From the NCBI RefSeq assembly GCF_014705655.1, contig NZ_JACXIY010000013.1, positions 186,001 through 250,000 on the forward strand: a stretch of DNA of 64,000 nucleotides. Reading direction: 5' to 3'. The DNA comes from Paenibacillus arenilitoris. Its GTDB lineage: Bacteria; Bacillota; Bacilli; Paenibacillales; Paenibacillaceae. Shown piece after piece: positions 26,209-34,727 of this stretch (its first letter is position 1; the number at the start of each line of letters is the position of its first letter). Made by a program: the position numbers and the translations under genes. The notes beneath the pieces were generated by a model. It did no database searches, was not told the DNA's origin, and saw nothing but the letters and a program-made list of their open reading frames with translations.

Positions 26209-26679
26209 ATGTTGAAACTATTCGAGTATAACTGGCAAGTTCGGCAAGACTGGTTCGCTTGGTGCCAAGACGTTTCCGAAGAAGAGTTGCTCAAGAAGCG
26301 GACAGGCGGGATCGGAGGCATTTTGCACACGTTGTTTCATATTGCGGATGTGGAATTCAGTTGGATATCCGGTCTGCAAGGGAGGCCGGAGTTCACGGAG
26401 CCGTTCGAACACTATGCCAGTCTGCAGAAAGTGACGGATTTATCCGCCAGGTTCCACGAGGAAGTTCGTCCTTTTGTCATGTCGTGGACCAATGAAATGG
26501 AGTTGAAGGAGTTATTGGAGTTATCGCCCCAGGGGGAGACCGTAAACTTCAAATATGGTGAAATCATGCGGCATGTTATCGCCCATGAAATCCACCATAT
26601 CGGTCAATTGTCCGTATGGTCGAGGGAAATAGGCAAAGACCCCGTGACGGCTAACCTCATTCGCCGGGGTTTGTTTTAA
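26209..26679 (+). CDS. DinB family protein (YfiT-like)
   Basis: A 156-residue four-helix-bundle protein. Potential metal ligands are His in LHTLFHIADVEFSW and His in VIAHEIHHIGQLSVW, the pattern H...HxxxH of the DinB/YfiT family. GGAGG precedes ATG 26209; the in-frame ATG at 26152 lies inside the terminator hairpin and is rejected. It is the gene governed by the leader/terminator upstream. A bacillithiol- or metal-dependent transferase role is only a family-level possibility. Confidence 0.88.
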   Translation: MLKLFEYNWQVRQDWFAWCQDVSEEELLKKRTGGIGGILHTLFHIADVEFSWISGLQGRPEFTEPFEHYASLQKVTDLSARFHEEVRPFVMSWTNEMELKELLELSPQGETVNFKYGEIMRHVIAHEIHHIGQLSVWSREIGKDPVTANLIRRGLF

Positions 26680-26692
26680 CCGAATACCAAAG

Positions 26693-26776
26693 ATTAGATT
26701 ACTTAAGAACGGCTGGAATCAAGCGTCTGAAAGTTTGGGATTAAAGACGAGGCTGCCGGCAAGATCGGTGGCCTCA
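26693..26776 (+). pseudogene. Duplicated 3' end of the DinB gene at 24358 (fragment)
   Basis: These 84 bases match 24777-24860 with few substitutions: ATTAGATTACTTAAGAACGG, then AATCAAGCGTCTGAAAGTTTG, including the stop codon TAA and the GC-rich hairpin after it. Only the last 17 codons of the DinB gene are present. It sits directly behind the second DinB gene. Confidence 0.8.
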
Positions 26777-26798
26777 TATAGGAGGCTGAAGGTTAGAA

Positions 26799-27149
26799 AT
26801 GAAGGTGAAACGTATTGTCGCCAATATTGATACGCAGGATATCGCGGCAGCTAAACGCTTTTACGAGGAAGTGCTCGGCCTCGAATTATTGATGGATCAT
26901 GGTTGGATAGGAACGTACGGCTCTCGTGAGAAGATGAGCATCCAAATTAGTTTCGCATCACAGGGAGGCTCTAATACGCCTACGCCTGATTTATCGATTG
27001 AAGTCGATGATATCGATGCTGCACTTGAACGCGTACAGGGAGCTGGGTTTCCGATTGAATACGGGCCAGTAGATGAGCCTTGGGGCGTTAGGCGCTTCTA
27101 TGTCCGCGACCCATTTGGCAAGCTTGTCAATATTCTCGCTCATTTATAA
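26799..27149 (+). CDS. VOC family (glyoxalase/bleomycin resistance-like) protein
   Basis: A 116-residue single-module protein with two beta-alpha-beta-beta-beta units (DIAAAKRFYEEVLGLEL and DIDAALERVQGAGFPIEYGP ... WGVRRFYVRDPFGKLVNIL). VOC proteins dimerise and bind a metal or a drug. AGGAGG precedes the ATG. Substrate unknown. Confidence 0.88.
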   Translation: MKVKRIVANIDTQDIAAAKRFYEEVLGLELLMDHGWIGTYGSREKMSIQISFASQGGSNTPTPDLSIEVDDIDAALERVQGAGFPIEYGPVDEPWGVRRFYVRDPFGKLVNILAHL

Positions 27150-27215
27150 GCTGCTTACTGGTTCAACTAACTTGGAAAACTTGGAACACAGCTCAAGCTG
27201 GCTAGTAAAAAAGTA

Positions 27216-27272
27216 CCCCTTAGAATAGACATCAAAATAACCAGGGGTTATTCCAATGACTATTCTAAAGGG
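27216..27272. repeat. Nested inverted repeat
   Basis: Outer arms CCCTTAGAATAG (27217-27228) and CTATTCTAAAGGG (27260-27272), differing by one T; inner arms AATAACC (27236-27242) and GGTTATT (27246-27252). It can fold into a long cruciform between convergent genes. It may be a terminator for both, or a remnant of a small mobile element. Confidence 0.6.
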
Positions 27273-27309
27273 TGAACCTCAAAAATTGACAGCCCGGGTA
27301 TGGTTTTAG

Positions 27310-28617
27310 CTAGCTAAATTGAGGGAGCAAATCCGAATGAACGGATAGCATTCTGTCAACTGCTATGTGAGCCGCTATTTTATTGGTGATTGCCGGGTCA
27401 AGATCAACTGCCTTATGAACGAATTCGACGTTTCCAGTAGCGGCTGCTTCAGCGATCATCTCATGAACGTCTGACAGTTGACGTATGACAGAAGCCAGAT
27501 TGTCCGGGAAAGCGGGAATCTCAATCGGATTCCATTGACCATTCTCCACATGAACCGTAACCTCGACGATTCTCTCGGCTGGCAGATGCGGAATCGCTCC
27601 ATTATTGCGCACGTTTAGGATATCGAACGTGCGGGATGCACCAGTTCCGAGCGTTAGCGCAACATCGACAGGATGCTCCCAGCTTGGATGACCAAAGAGT
27701 GCTTGCCAATCGGAGCTTTCGCCGGACGCAATGTCCTGTAATGCCTTCAGCCGCAGCTTACGCTCTTCCTCCGTGCCGTGATAAGGTGGCGTTGTCGCAT
27801 AATGGATGTCAGGTTGCTCTGGTAAATATTCGGCATGGTGATCGACGGCGCCAGCCGCTACCGCACCGTATTGCTTCAACCATCGACGCATGACCGTAAG
27901 CTCTCGTTGCTTGTTGAGCGGCAATGCCGACCAATCGCCTTCACGCACGAACGAAACGAGTTCCGGCATTAGGTCCTTACCCGTCCTTCTATCCTTCATC
28001 GATACGACCCAGGCAAAGTGATTCAGTCCTGCCGTTACAATCTCAACCTCTTCCGCTTGTTTGCCAACGAGACCCGGCAAAAACGCATAACCATCGGGAC
28101 CTAAATAAGCAATGTTGCAAAAGCCTGCTGCCCGGATCGACGTATACCTATCGATAGCCGTCACTACGCGCGGCATCGGGTTCGTCACGTCAAGCAATAT
28201 GGCTTGAGGGCATAGTTCCTCCATATCGCGACATACATCGAGCAGCAACGTAATCGAGCGCAACGCGTTCATGAGTCCTCCGAGGCCGCCGCATTCCCGT
28301 GCCTGATTCGGCATATCCAGTTCGCTTAATATGTTGAAGTCCATTGCCCATCGACGCGCTCCTTGCGGCGATGCAGACACAATGACATAATCTGCTCCTG
28401 CAAGCACCTCTCGCCGATCGACGGCCGATGTAATGCGAATGGCAGAGCCGACGATTTTCGCAATTCGTTGACCCGCGCCGGCCATCGCTTCTACGGCTTC
28501 CGCGTTCGGATCGACTAGGACAAGCTCTCCTTCCATTAGCCGGTGTTTAATGATAACATCCTCCAGCACAGTAGGCGCGAAGACGAAGCTGCCCCCGCCG
28601 ATTAATACAAATTTCAT
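27310..28617 (-). CDS. Glycoside hydrolase family 4 protein (alpha-galactosidase/LplD-like group)
   Basis: A 435-residue cytosolic enzyme. GH4 enzymes use NAD and Mn and cleave through redox elimination. The N-terminal Rossmann motif is LIGGGSFVFAP (GxGS); VTNPMPRVVTAIDRY and the metal Cys/His pair (AGFCNIAYLG and GLNHFAWV) follow. Start ATG 28617 with GGAGAAGGTGG before it; TTG 28635 is rejected. It ends an operon of two permeases and a lipoprotein, as lplD does in Bacillus. The residues after the metal Cys (Cys-Asn-Ile-Ala) differ from the classes I remember, so specificity is left open. Confidence 0.88.
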   Translation of the reverse strand: MKFVLIGGGSFVFAPTVLEDVIIKHRLMEGELVLVDPNAEAVEAMAGAGQRIAKIVGSAIRITSAVDRREVLAGADYVIVSASPQGARRWAMDFNILSELDMPNQARECGGLGGLMNALRSITLLLDVCRDMEELCPQAILLDVTNPMPRVVTAIDRYTSIRAAGFCNIAYLGPDGYAFLPGLVGKQAEEVEIVTAGLNHFAWVVSMKDRRTGKDLMPELVSFVREGDWSALPLNKQRELTVMRRWLKQYGAVAAGAVDHHAEYLPEQPDIHYATTPPYHGTEEERKLRLKALQDIASGESSDWQALFGHPSWEHPVDVALTLGTGASRTFDILNVRNNGAIPHLPAERIVEVTVHVENGQWNPIEIPAFPDNLASVIRQLSDVHEMIAEAAATGNVEFVHKAVDLDPAITNKIAAHIAVDRMLSVHSDLLPQFS

Positions 28618-28640
28618 ACCTTCCACCTTCTCCAATTACG

Positions 28641-30176
28641 CTATTTGTTCTGCGTGGCTTGCCATTCCTTGAATTGCTTCTGGTATTCGGCCACTACTTT
28701 ATCGAGACCTGCAGCCTTCAAGCTTTCCAGCGCTGCAGGGAAATGCTTATCGTAAGGAACGACGCCCATCTTGATCGGAATGATACTCGATTTGACGACA
28801 GACAGCACATTGGCGTATTCGACTGCGATAGGCTCCGTATTAAGACGGAATCCTAAAACCGGCGAGAATTCAACCGGATTGGTCGGTTCTACAGATTGCG
28901 CCTTAAGATGCGCTTCTGGTGTGTTCGCATCGAACAGCATGTAGTTGATATTACCAATCATCCATGAATCGAAGTAGTAATTCTCATCGTTCTCGTCGTC
29001 GATAAATTCAATCGTTCGATCACCGACTTTATTGTAATGCGTACCTTCTTCACCATATAGGAACAGGTTATGATTATCTTTGTTACTGTAGAGCCAGTTC
29101 AAAAATTTGATAGACGCTTCCGGATGCTTGGCCGTTATCGGAACGGCATTCGTGTTGCCGAAAGCAAAAAATTGAAGCAGCGGCTTTTCAGATGCCAGGT
29201 AATTTTCGGCAACAACGGCTGTCGGGTTATTTTTAGAGATCGCAAGCGAAGCGTACAACGCTGCGTTCGTGGTGAACAGGAAGTCCCCCATCGACACGAC
29301 CTTGTCACGCTCTTCTTTTTTGTAAGTTAGAATATCCGGGTTAATCAGCTTTTTCTCGTACAGCTTCCGGAAAAATTCAGCATCTTTCTTAAATTCCTCG
29401 CTCTCCAACCATGATGTTACGTTGCCATCCTGATCGACTTTGACGATGGAATCGCGGTAATCGACATAAAACGGCCAGGAATCATACGTGCGATGCAGGA
29501 AGTTAGGCGAACCGTCAGCTTCCGTCTGAATGTACAAATTTTTATCGGCGACCTTCCTCATCGCTTCCGCAGCTGAGATGAATTCATCTGCCGTTTGCGG
29601 GAATGCTACGCCCGCTTTATCGAGTAAATCTTGTCTGTAACCAACGGTCCCCATCTCGCCGCTGCCAGAAGTTTCAAAACGCCAGACGGCCGGTATGGAG
29701 TAAATTTTGCCATTGATCTTTGCGCCTTCCCATGCGTAATCAGGAATGATCTTCTTAAGATCCTGGCCATACTGATCGATCAGTTCGTCCAGAGGCTGGA
29801 GCGCTCCACGGCCTACATACGATCCAACAGGAACGGTTCCGTTCTCCATGACGTGAAGCAGTTCGAATTCTTCACCGGTGCTCAACATCAAGTTCGTCTT
29901 CTGATCCCAGGCATCCCAGGGAATATAATTAATCTCAAGTTTGACGTTGACGCCGTCCGCGATCAACTTCTCGTTCACGATCTTCACGACGTCGTCCAAG
30001 AACGGCTTAGCCGTACCGGGAACGACATAACGGACCGGCAAAACTTCCTCCTGGTTATTACTCGTTGCATTGCCTGAACTGCCCTCGTTGTTGTTACCTG
30101 TATTGCTGCATGCCATCAGAAATGTGAATAACATGGCAACGACCAGACATGCAGGAATCCCCCAAAGCTTCTTCAT
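28641..30176 (-). CDS. Extracellular sugar-binding lipoprotein of ABC transporter
   Basis: A 511-residue lipoprotein. The signal peptide ends in FLMAC (Cys23), followed by an Asn/Gly/Ser linker. The solute-binding fold is seen in YIPWDAWDQKTNLMLSTGEEF and AWEGAKINGKIYSIPAVWRFE. The C-terminal part resembles the LplA-like proteins and is paralogous to the protein at 11354. It captures the oligosaccharide whose processing is probably started by the GH4 enzyme 23 bp downstream. Confidence 0.92.
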   Translation of the reverse strand: MKKLWGIPACLVVAMLFTFLMACSNTGNNNEGSSGNATSNNQEEVLPVRYVVPGTAKPFLDDVVKIVNEKLIADGVNVKLEINYIPWDAWDQKTNLMLSTGEEFELLHVMENGTVPVGSYVGRGALQPLDELIDQYGQDLKKIIPDYAWEGAKINGKIYSIPAVWRFETSGSGEMGTVGYRQDLLDKAGVAFPQTADEFISAAEAMRKVADKNLYIQTEADGSPNFLHRTYDSWPFYVDYRDSIVKVDQDGNVTSWLESEEFKKDAEFFRKLYEKKLINPDILTYKKEERDKVVSMGDFLFTTNAALYASLAISKNNPTAVVAENYLASEKPLLQFFAFGNTNAVPITAKHPEASIKFLNWLYSNKDNHNLFLYGEEGTHYNKVGDRTIEFIDDENDENYYFDSWMIGNINYMLFDANTPEAHLKAQSVEPTNPVEFSPVLGFRLNTEPIAVEYANVLSVVKSSIIPIKMGVVPYDKHFPAALESLKAAGLDKVVAEYQKQFKEWQATQNK

Positions 30177-30234
30177 GTTTTTTCCCCTCTCTAAGATTAT
30201 CTATTATATATAGCTTTTCAGCGATATACCTAAC

Positions 30235-31107
30235 TTACCCTTTGACTGCGCCGACGATAAGCCCTTTGATAATAAAACGCTGCAGGAACGGATACAGGAA
30301 AACGATTGGACCGATCGTTATGATCGCGATCGCCATTTTGAACGATTCGGTCGGCGCCGTTATATTCGAAGCCGCAATGCCTTGCATTTGATTAATCATG
30401 TTGATTTCCGACTGCAGTTTGTACAGCAAATATTGAAGCGGATACAGGTTTTCTGAATCAATAAGCATGATGGCGTTAAACCAATTATTCCAATAACCTA
30501 GCCCATAAAATAATGCAATCGTAGCCAATACCGGCAGCGACAGAGGAAACACGATTCGAAAAGCAATATAAGCATCGTTTGCGCCATCGATTCTGGCCGA
30601 CTCCAGGAGCGATTCCGGCAACTCCTGCATAAAGTTTTTGACCAAAAACAAATTAAACGGGCTGAATAACAGCGAGGGTATAATGAGCGCATATATATTG
30701 TCCTTGATACCGAGTAGATCATTGATCATATACCATGGCACAAGACCGGCATTAAAGAGCATGGTAATGAAGAAGATTAAGGCCAGTCGGTTGCGGTAGC
30801 GCACTTGACGGTTCGCAAGGGCATATCCGGCCATTCCTGTCATGACGACGGCTGCTAGCGTACCAACAAAAGTTACGAAAATGGAAATGCTATAGCTCTG
30901 CAGCAACTGACCGTTGCTTGAGAAAACGGATTTATAGGCTTCAAGTGAAAATTGCTCTGGAAAGAAGCTATAGCCGTTCTGCATAATCGTCTGTTCATCT
31001 GTGAACGATACGACGAGAACAAGCAACATTGGCAATGTGCATGCCAGTGCGAATAAGGTAATAAATATGGTGTTGACTGATTGAAACAGATCGATTCTTA
31101 TGTTCAT
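30235..31107 (-). CDS. Carbohydrate ABC transporter permease, LplC/MalG-like
   Basis: A 290-residue six-helix permease. EAA loop ESARIDGANDAYIAFRIVFP and terminal IIKGLIVGAVKG. Second permease of the minus-strand operon, 18 bp behind its partner. GGGGAGG site before ATG. Confidence 0.92.
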   Translation of the reverse strand: MNIRIDLFQSVNTIFITLFALACTLPMLLVLVVSFTDEQTIMQNGYSFFPEQFSLEAYKSVFSSNGQLLQSYSISIFVTFVGTLAAVVMTGMAGYALANRQVRYRNRLALIFFITMLFNAGLVPWYMINDLLGIKDNIYALIIPSLLFSPFNLFLVKNFMQELPESLLESARIDGANDAYIAFRIVFPLSLPVLATIALFYGLGYWNNWFNAIMLIDSENLYPLQYLLYKLQSEINMINQMQGIAASNITAPTESFKMAIAIITIGPIVFLYPFLQRFIIKGLIVGAVKG

Positions 31108-31125
31108 CCGAATATCCTCCCCCCA

Positions 31126-32070
31126 TTAGAACATTGCGCTGTCTTTGTTCACTTTCTTCACGATCCAGTTCGCGGATAATACGAGAATGAAACCAACGAT
31201 TGATTGATACATGCCGATTGCCATCGCAATAGCCGGGCTTCCAGAAGTTCGAAGCGTGCGATACGTATACGTATCGATAACGTCGGTTGTCGAATACAGC
31301 AAGCCATTATCGCCGATAATAGCGTAGAACATGCCGAAGTCGGAGTAGAAAATTTTCCCGATGGCGAGCAGAGTTAAGATGGATACGGTAGGCATGAGCA
31401 TAGGTATCGTGATGGATTTGATCTGCTGCCAGCGATTTGCTCCATCCATTTTCGCCGCTTCATATAGCGAATCGTCAATGGACGTGATCGCCGCCAAATA
31501 GATGATCGCCGACATGCCCACTTCTTTCCATACGCTAAGACCAACCAAGATCCATGTCCAAGGCTTCGGATCGGCATACCAGTTATGGGGTTCACCGCCT
31601 AGCCTCTCAATAAAGTTGTTAATCAAACCATGCTCCGTTCCGAAGAACGAATATACAATGTAGCTGACAATAATCCACGACAAAAAGTATGGAAACAGTA
31701 CGGTCGATTGCGAAATACGTTTGAATAATTTTGATCGTATCTCGTTCAATAAGATGGCAAAAGCAAGCGCAACGACCGTACCAAAGAAGATAGACAGTAC
31801 ATTTAACTTAATTGTGTTCCAGGTGACCATCGACGCCGCTGTCGAATTGAAAAAAAACTCGAAGTTTTTCCAGCCTACCCATTCGCTGTTGAATATCCCT
31901 TTCGTGTAATTGAATTTTTGAAACGCAATGACCATATAAGGCAGCGTCAAGTAACCATATATAATGGTGTAAAGCAAGGCCGGCAGCACCAGTAAATAAG
32001 AAACCGGATTCCTCCGGATATCGGTCAAAAAGCCGTAGCGTTTTAATCGTTTTGGAATGGCGTGTTCCAT
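31126..32070 (-). CDS. ABC transporter permease, LplB-like
   Basis: A 314-residue permease, first gene of the minus-strand sugar operon. N-terminal LLVLPALLYTIIYGYLTLPYM; EAA loop EAAKMDGANRWQQIKSI. RBS GAAAGGGG before ATG. No ATPase gene accompanies the operon, so a shared ATPase is expected. The promoter must lie in the 261-bp region that separates it from the divergent AraC regulator. Confidence 0.92.
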   Translation of the reverse strand: MEHAIPKRLKRYGFLTDIRRNPVSYLLVLPALLYTIIYGYLTLPYMVIAFQKFNYTKGIFNSEWVGWKNFEFFFNSTAASMVTWNTIKLNVLSIFFGTVVALAFAILLNEIRSKLFKRISQSTVLFPYFLSWIIVSYIVYSFFGTEHGLINNFIERLGGEPHNWYADPKPWTWILVGLSVWKEVGMSAIIYLAAITSIDDSLYEAAKMDGANRWQQIKSITIPMLMPTVSILTLLAIGKIFYSDFGMFYAIIGDNGLLYSTTDVIDTYTYRTLRTSGSPAIAMAIGMYQSIVGFILVLSANWIVKKVNKDSAMF

Positions 32071-32283
32071 TGCGTGTATCCCCTTTCGTCATCTGTTGGT
32101 GTTCGTTTCACCTGTTTGTAGTATGAATTCTCTAGTTTTCGCTGGGTAGTTAAAAGGTTTAGAAACCGTTTAAAATCAAGAGATTTTGACCCTTTAAATT
32201 TCAGTCATCCTTTAATTTTTGCGAAATGAAGCCACTCCGGATTGCAAAAATCAGCTATCTCATTTAAAGTTTTATAATCAAAT

Positions 32284-32297
32284 TGAAAACGTTTTTA
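32284..32297 (+). promoter_or_regulatory. cre-like catabolite control site
   Basis: TGAAAACGTTTTTA fits the CcpA consensus TGWAANCGNTNWCA except for the penultimate base. It lies 34 bp before the AraC-type regulator. A second related sequence (AGAAACCGTTTAAA, about 32160-32173) is near the divergent permease operon. The rest of the 261-bp region has no gene. Confidence 0.5.
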
Positions 32298-32331
32298 AAC
32301 GGAACCGGGAAGAATCAGGGGGCAACATCTT

Positions 32332-34638
32332 ATGTGGGGAAAATCGTTTTTTCGTTATGCGGTATACCGTAAAATGCTCATGTATTTCGTTCTAATCGTT
32401 GCCTTGACTGTACTAGCCGTTAGCGGCACGCTCTACTTTATGTTTGCATCCAAGACCGAGCAAACGATTGGCAAACATGTCATATCCATGCTGCAGCAGA
32501 CAAGCTATACCTCTAATGTCGTACAGGAGCAAGTCGGAACGATTGGTAGTCATTTGCTCAACAACCACCGCATTATAACGGTATTGATGAACAAGCATCT
32601 TGACCGGGTTCAGGAGCATGAAGCGATGAATATTTTGACCGACATTCAGTCAACGTACCCTTTCATCAAACATTTAGGCATCTACAATGACAATACGAAA
32701 CGTTATTTAAGCACGGCGGGAACACCTTACGAGTTGAATGATAAAGAGAAAAAGCAATTGACGAGTATGACCGAGCTTGACTATATGAGCTATTTCTCAC
32801 AAAAACTCCTTCCATCCTATTCCATGAACACAAAAGCAGTAGAGAATGTGATTACTTTTATATTAAGACCCAAGTACGCGCTTACGTCCTCTGATAAAGG
32901 CGCTATTCTCATTCACGTGGATGAAAAATACATTCTGAAAACCATCCGGTCGATCAGCAGTGGCAGCGACAACGTTTTCGTCATGGATAGCAATGGGCTT
33001 GTTTTATCCCATACGGACCCCAACCAATTCATGAAACGATTTGACGAGCAGCCTTATATTCAGCGCATTCTGGATTATGAAGGATCATCCAGCCACTTCA
33101 AAGCAAACATCGACGACAGAAACCAGCTGGTAACTTTCGTTCAATCGAGCCAGATGAATTGGTACTTTGTCAGCATCAAGCCCTATGATGAGCTGATAAA
33201 GGATATTGCTGCCTTAAGAGGGTATACGATGCTTGTTGCAATTGCCATTCTAGCACTCGGCGCCCTAACTGCGTATGTCGCCACAAATAAGCTGTATAAC
33301 CCACTTGGGCGGCTCATTGGCAAAGTGAATGACGTCACGGGGAGAGTCTATTCGGACGAAAAGAAAAATCGCAACGAATTCTCTCTGCTCTCTGAGGCGT
33401 TCACGAACGTCGTAGATCAGGCGATGACGGTAGAGACGGCTCAAAAGCAGTCTTTTCCGGTGTTGAAGAAGACTTATTTGCAGCATCTGCTGCGCGGCAC
33501 GCACGCGGATCTTTCATCGACGCATATCCTCAACTCAGCGATTAACAAGGCATTCTCGAGCGCCTATTATATGGTCGTTGTGGCTGCCATCGACTGCTAC
33601 GAGGAATTTGAACGGAAAAACGATCAGACCAAGCAAGGTTTGTATCGATTTTCAATTAACAACATTAGCAGCGAATTGCTTGCCAAGCATGCTCCTAACG
33701 AATCGATCGTAGTGGATGAACGAACGATGGGCATTCTAATGCTTCCTGAAGCTCCGATTGATCCGGACAAGCTTCTGCTTACGTTGACGGAAGTTCAAGA
33801 AGTGATTCGCAGCTATTTCCACTTTACGGTTTCTTTCGGGGTAGGCAATTTGGTGACTGACCGTAACGATATTCAGCAGTCGTTCGCGTCAGCGTATGAA
33901 TACGTCAAATACCGCTTCTTCTATGGTCGACAATCGGTCATCCAGGCGAATCTTTTGCAAAACAAGCCATACTCGTCCCACGCCTACCCTGCACAGACAG
34001 AGAAGAAACTAATCGAAGCGCTAAGGCTGAGTCATGCCGAAAAAATCGAGCAGACGCTCAGTCAATTTATTGAGCAGCTACAAGTCATGAACTATTATCA
34101 GGCATTCTTATGCGCCAACCAGCTTCTTGGCTCACTGCACCGCCACTTTGAGGAAACGCTGCCCATTATGCAGGAACATTCCAAGGAATACTACACTACG
34201 GTTCATGCGCTGCAACATGTCGAAACGCTCGAAGAGGTGCAGTCGCAGCTTAGAAAATTCTGTATGCTCATACAAATGCTTGGCGAGAAAAAACAGCCGG
34301 GCAGATCAGATAGCATGATTGATTCCGTATGCGCCTATTTGCAGGAGCATTATCATAATCCCGATCTCGGCATTGAGACGGTCGCCCAAATGGTTCAATT
34401 GTCGCCGGGTTATCTCGGCAAGCTATTCCGTAGCCATACACAAACGTCTTTCAATGATTATTTAAAAAATATCCGTATAGAAAAAGCGAAGAAGCTGCTG
34501 CTCTCCACAAATGAATCCGTTGCCGTCATTAGCGAGAAAGTCGGTATTATAAACACGACGTATTTCTTCACGCTATTCAAAAAAACAACGGGCCTTTCAC
34601 CAACCCAGTTTCGCGAGCAGCATGAGAACATGAACTAG
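32332..34638 (+). CDS. Membrane-bound AraC-family regulator with extracellular dCache-like sensor
   Basis: A 768-residue one-component sensor. A first membrane helix (about residues 13-36), an extracellular sensor region (about 37-295), a second helix (about 297-318), a cytoplasmic linker and a C-terminal AraC double HTH (about 660-765: LGIETVAQMVQLSPGYLGKLFRSH and VAVISEKVGIINTTYFFTLFKKTTGLSPTQFR). No kinase domain is present, so signal passes directly to DNA binding, as in YtdP-type proteins. Divergent from the sugar ABC/GH4 operon, which it probably activates. Confidence 0.9.
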   Translation: MWGKSFFRYAVYRKMLMYFVLIVALTVLAVSGTLYFMFASKTEQTIGKHVISMLQQTSYTSNVVQEQVGTIGSHLLNNHRIITVLMNKHLDRVQEHEAMNILTDIQSTYPFIKHLGIYNDNTKRYLSTAGTPYELNDKEKKQLTSMTELDYMSYFSQKLLPSYSMNTKAVENVITFILRPKYALTSSDKGAILIHVDEKYILKTIRSISSGSDNVFVMDSNGLVLSHTDPNQFMKRFDEQPYIQRILDYEGSSSHFKANIDDRNQLVTFVQSSQMNWYFVSIKPYDELIKDIAALRGYTMLVAIAILALGALTAYVATNKLYNPLGRLIGKVNDVTGRVYSDEKKNRNEFSLLSEAFTNVVDQAMTVETAQKQSFPVLKKTYLQHLLRGTHADLSSTHILNSAINKAFSSAYYMVVVAAIDCYEEFERKNDQTKQGLYRFSINNISSELLAKHAPNESIVVDERTMGILMLPEAPIDPDKLLLTLTEVQEVIRSYFHFTVSFGVGNLVTDRNDIQQSFASAYEYVKYRFFYGRQSVIQANLLQNKPYSSHAYPAQTEKKLIEALRLSHAEKIEQTLSQFIEQLQVMNYYQAFLCANQLLGSLHRHFEETLPIMQEHSKEYYTTVHALQHVETLEEVQSQLRKFCMLIQMLGEKKQPGRSDSMIDSVCAYLQEHYHNPDLGIETVAQMVQLSPGYLGKLFRSHTQTSFNDYLKNIRIEKAKKLLLSTNESVAVISEKVGIINTTYFFTLFKKTTGLSPTQFREQHENMN

Positions 34639-34727
34639 GTTCTGTCTGAATCGCTGCCCTAAGTGGCATGAACGATTTCCTCTCCGGCGAATACAGTAAT
34701 AGAACAGGCCGAAAGGGGGAACAGCAC

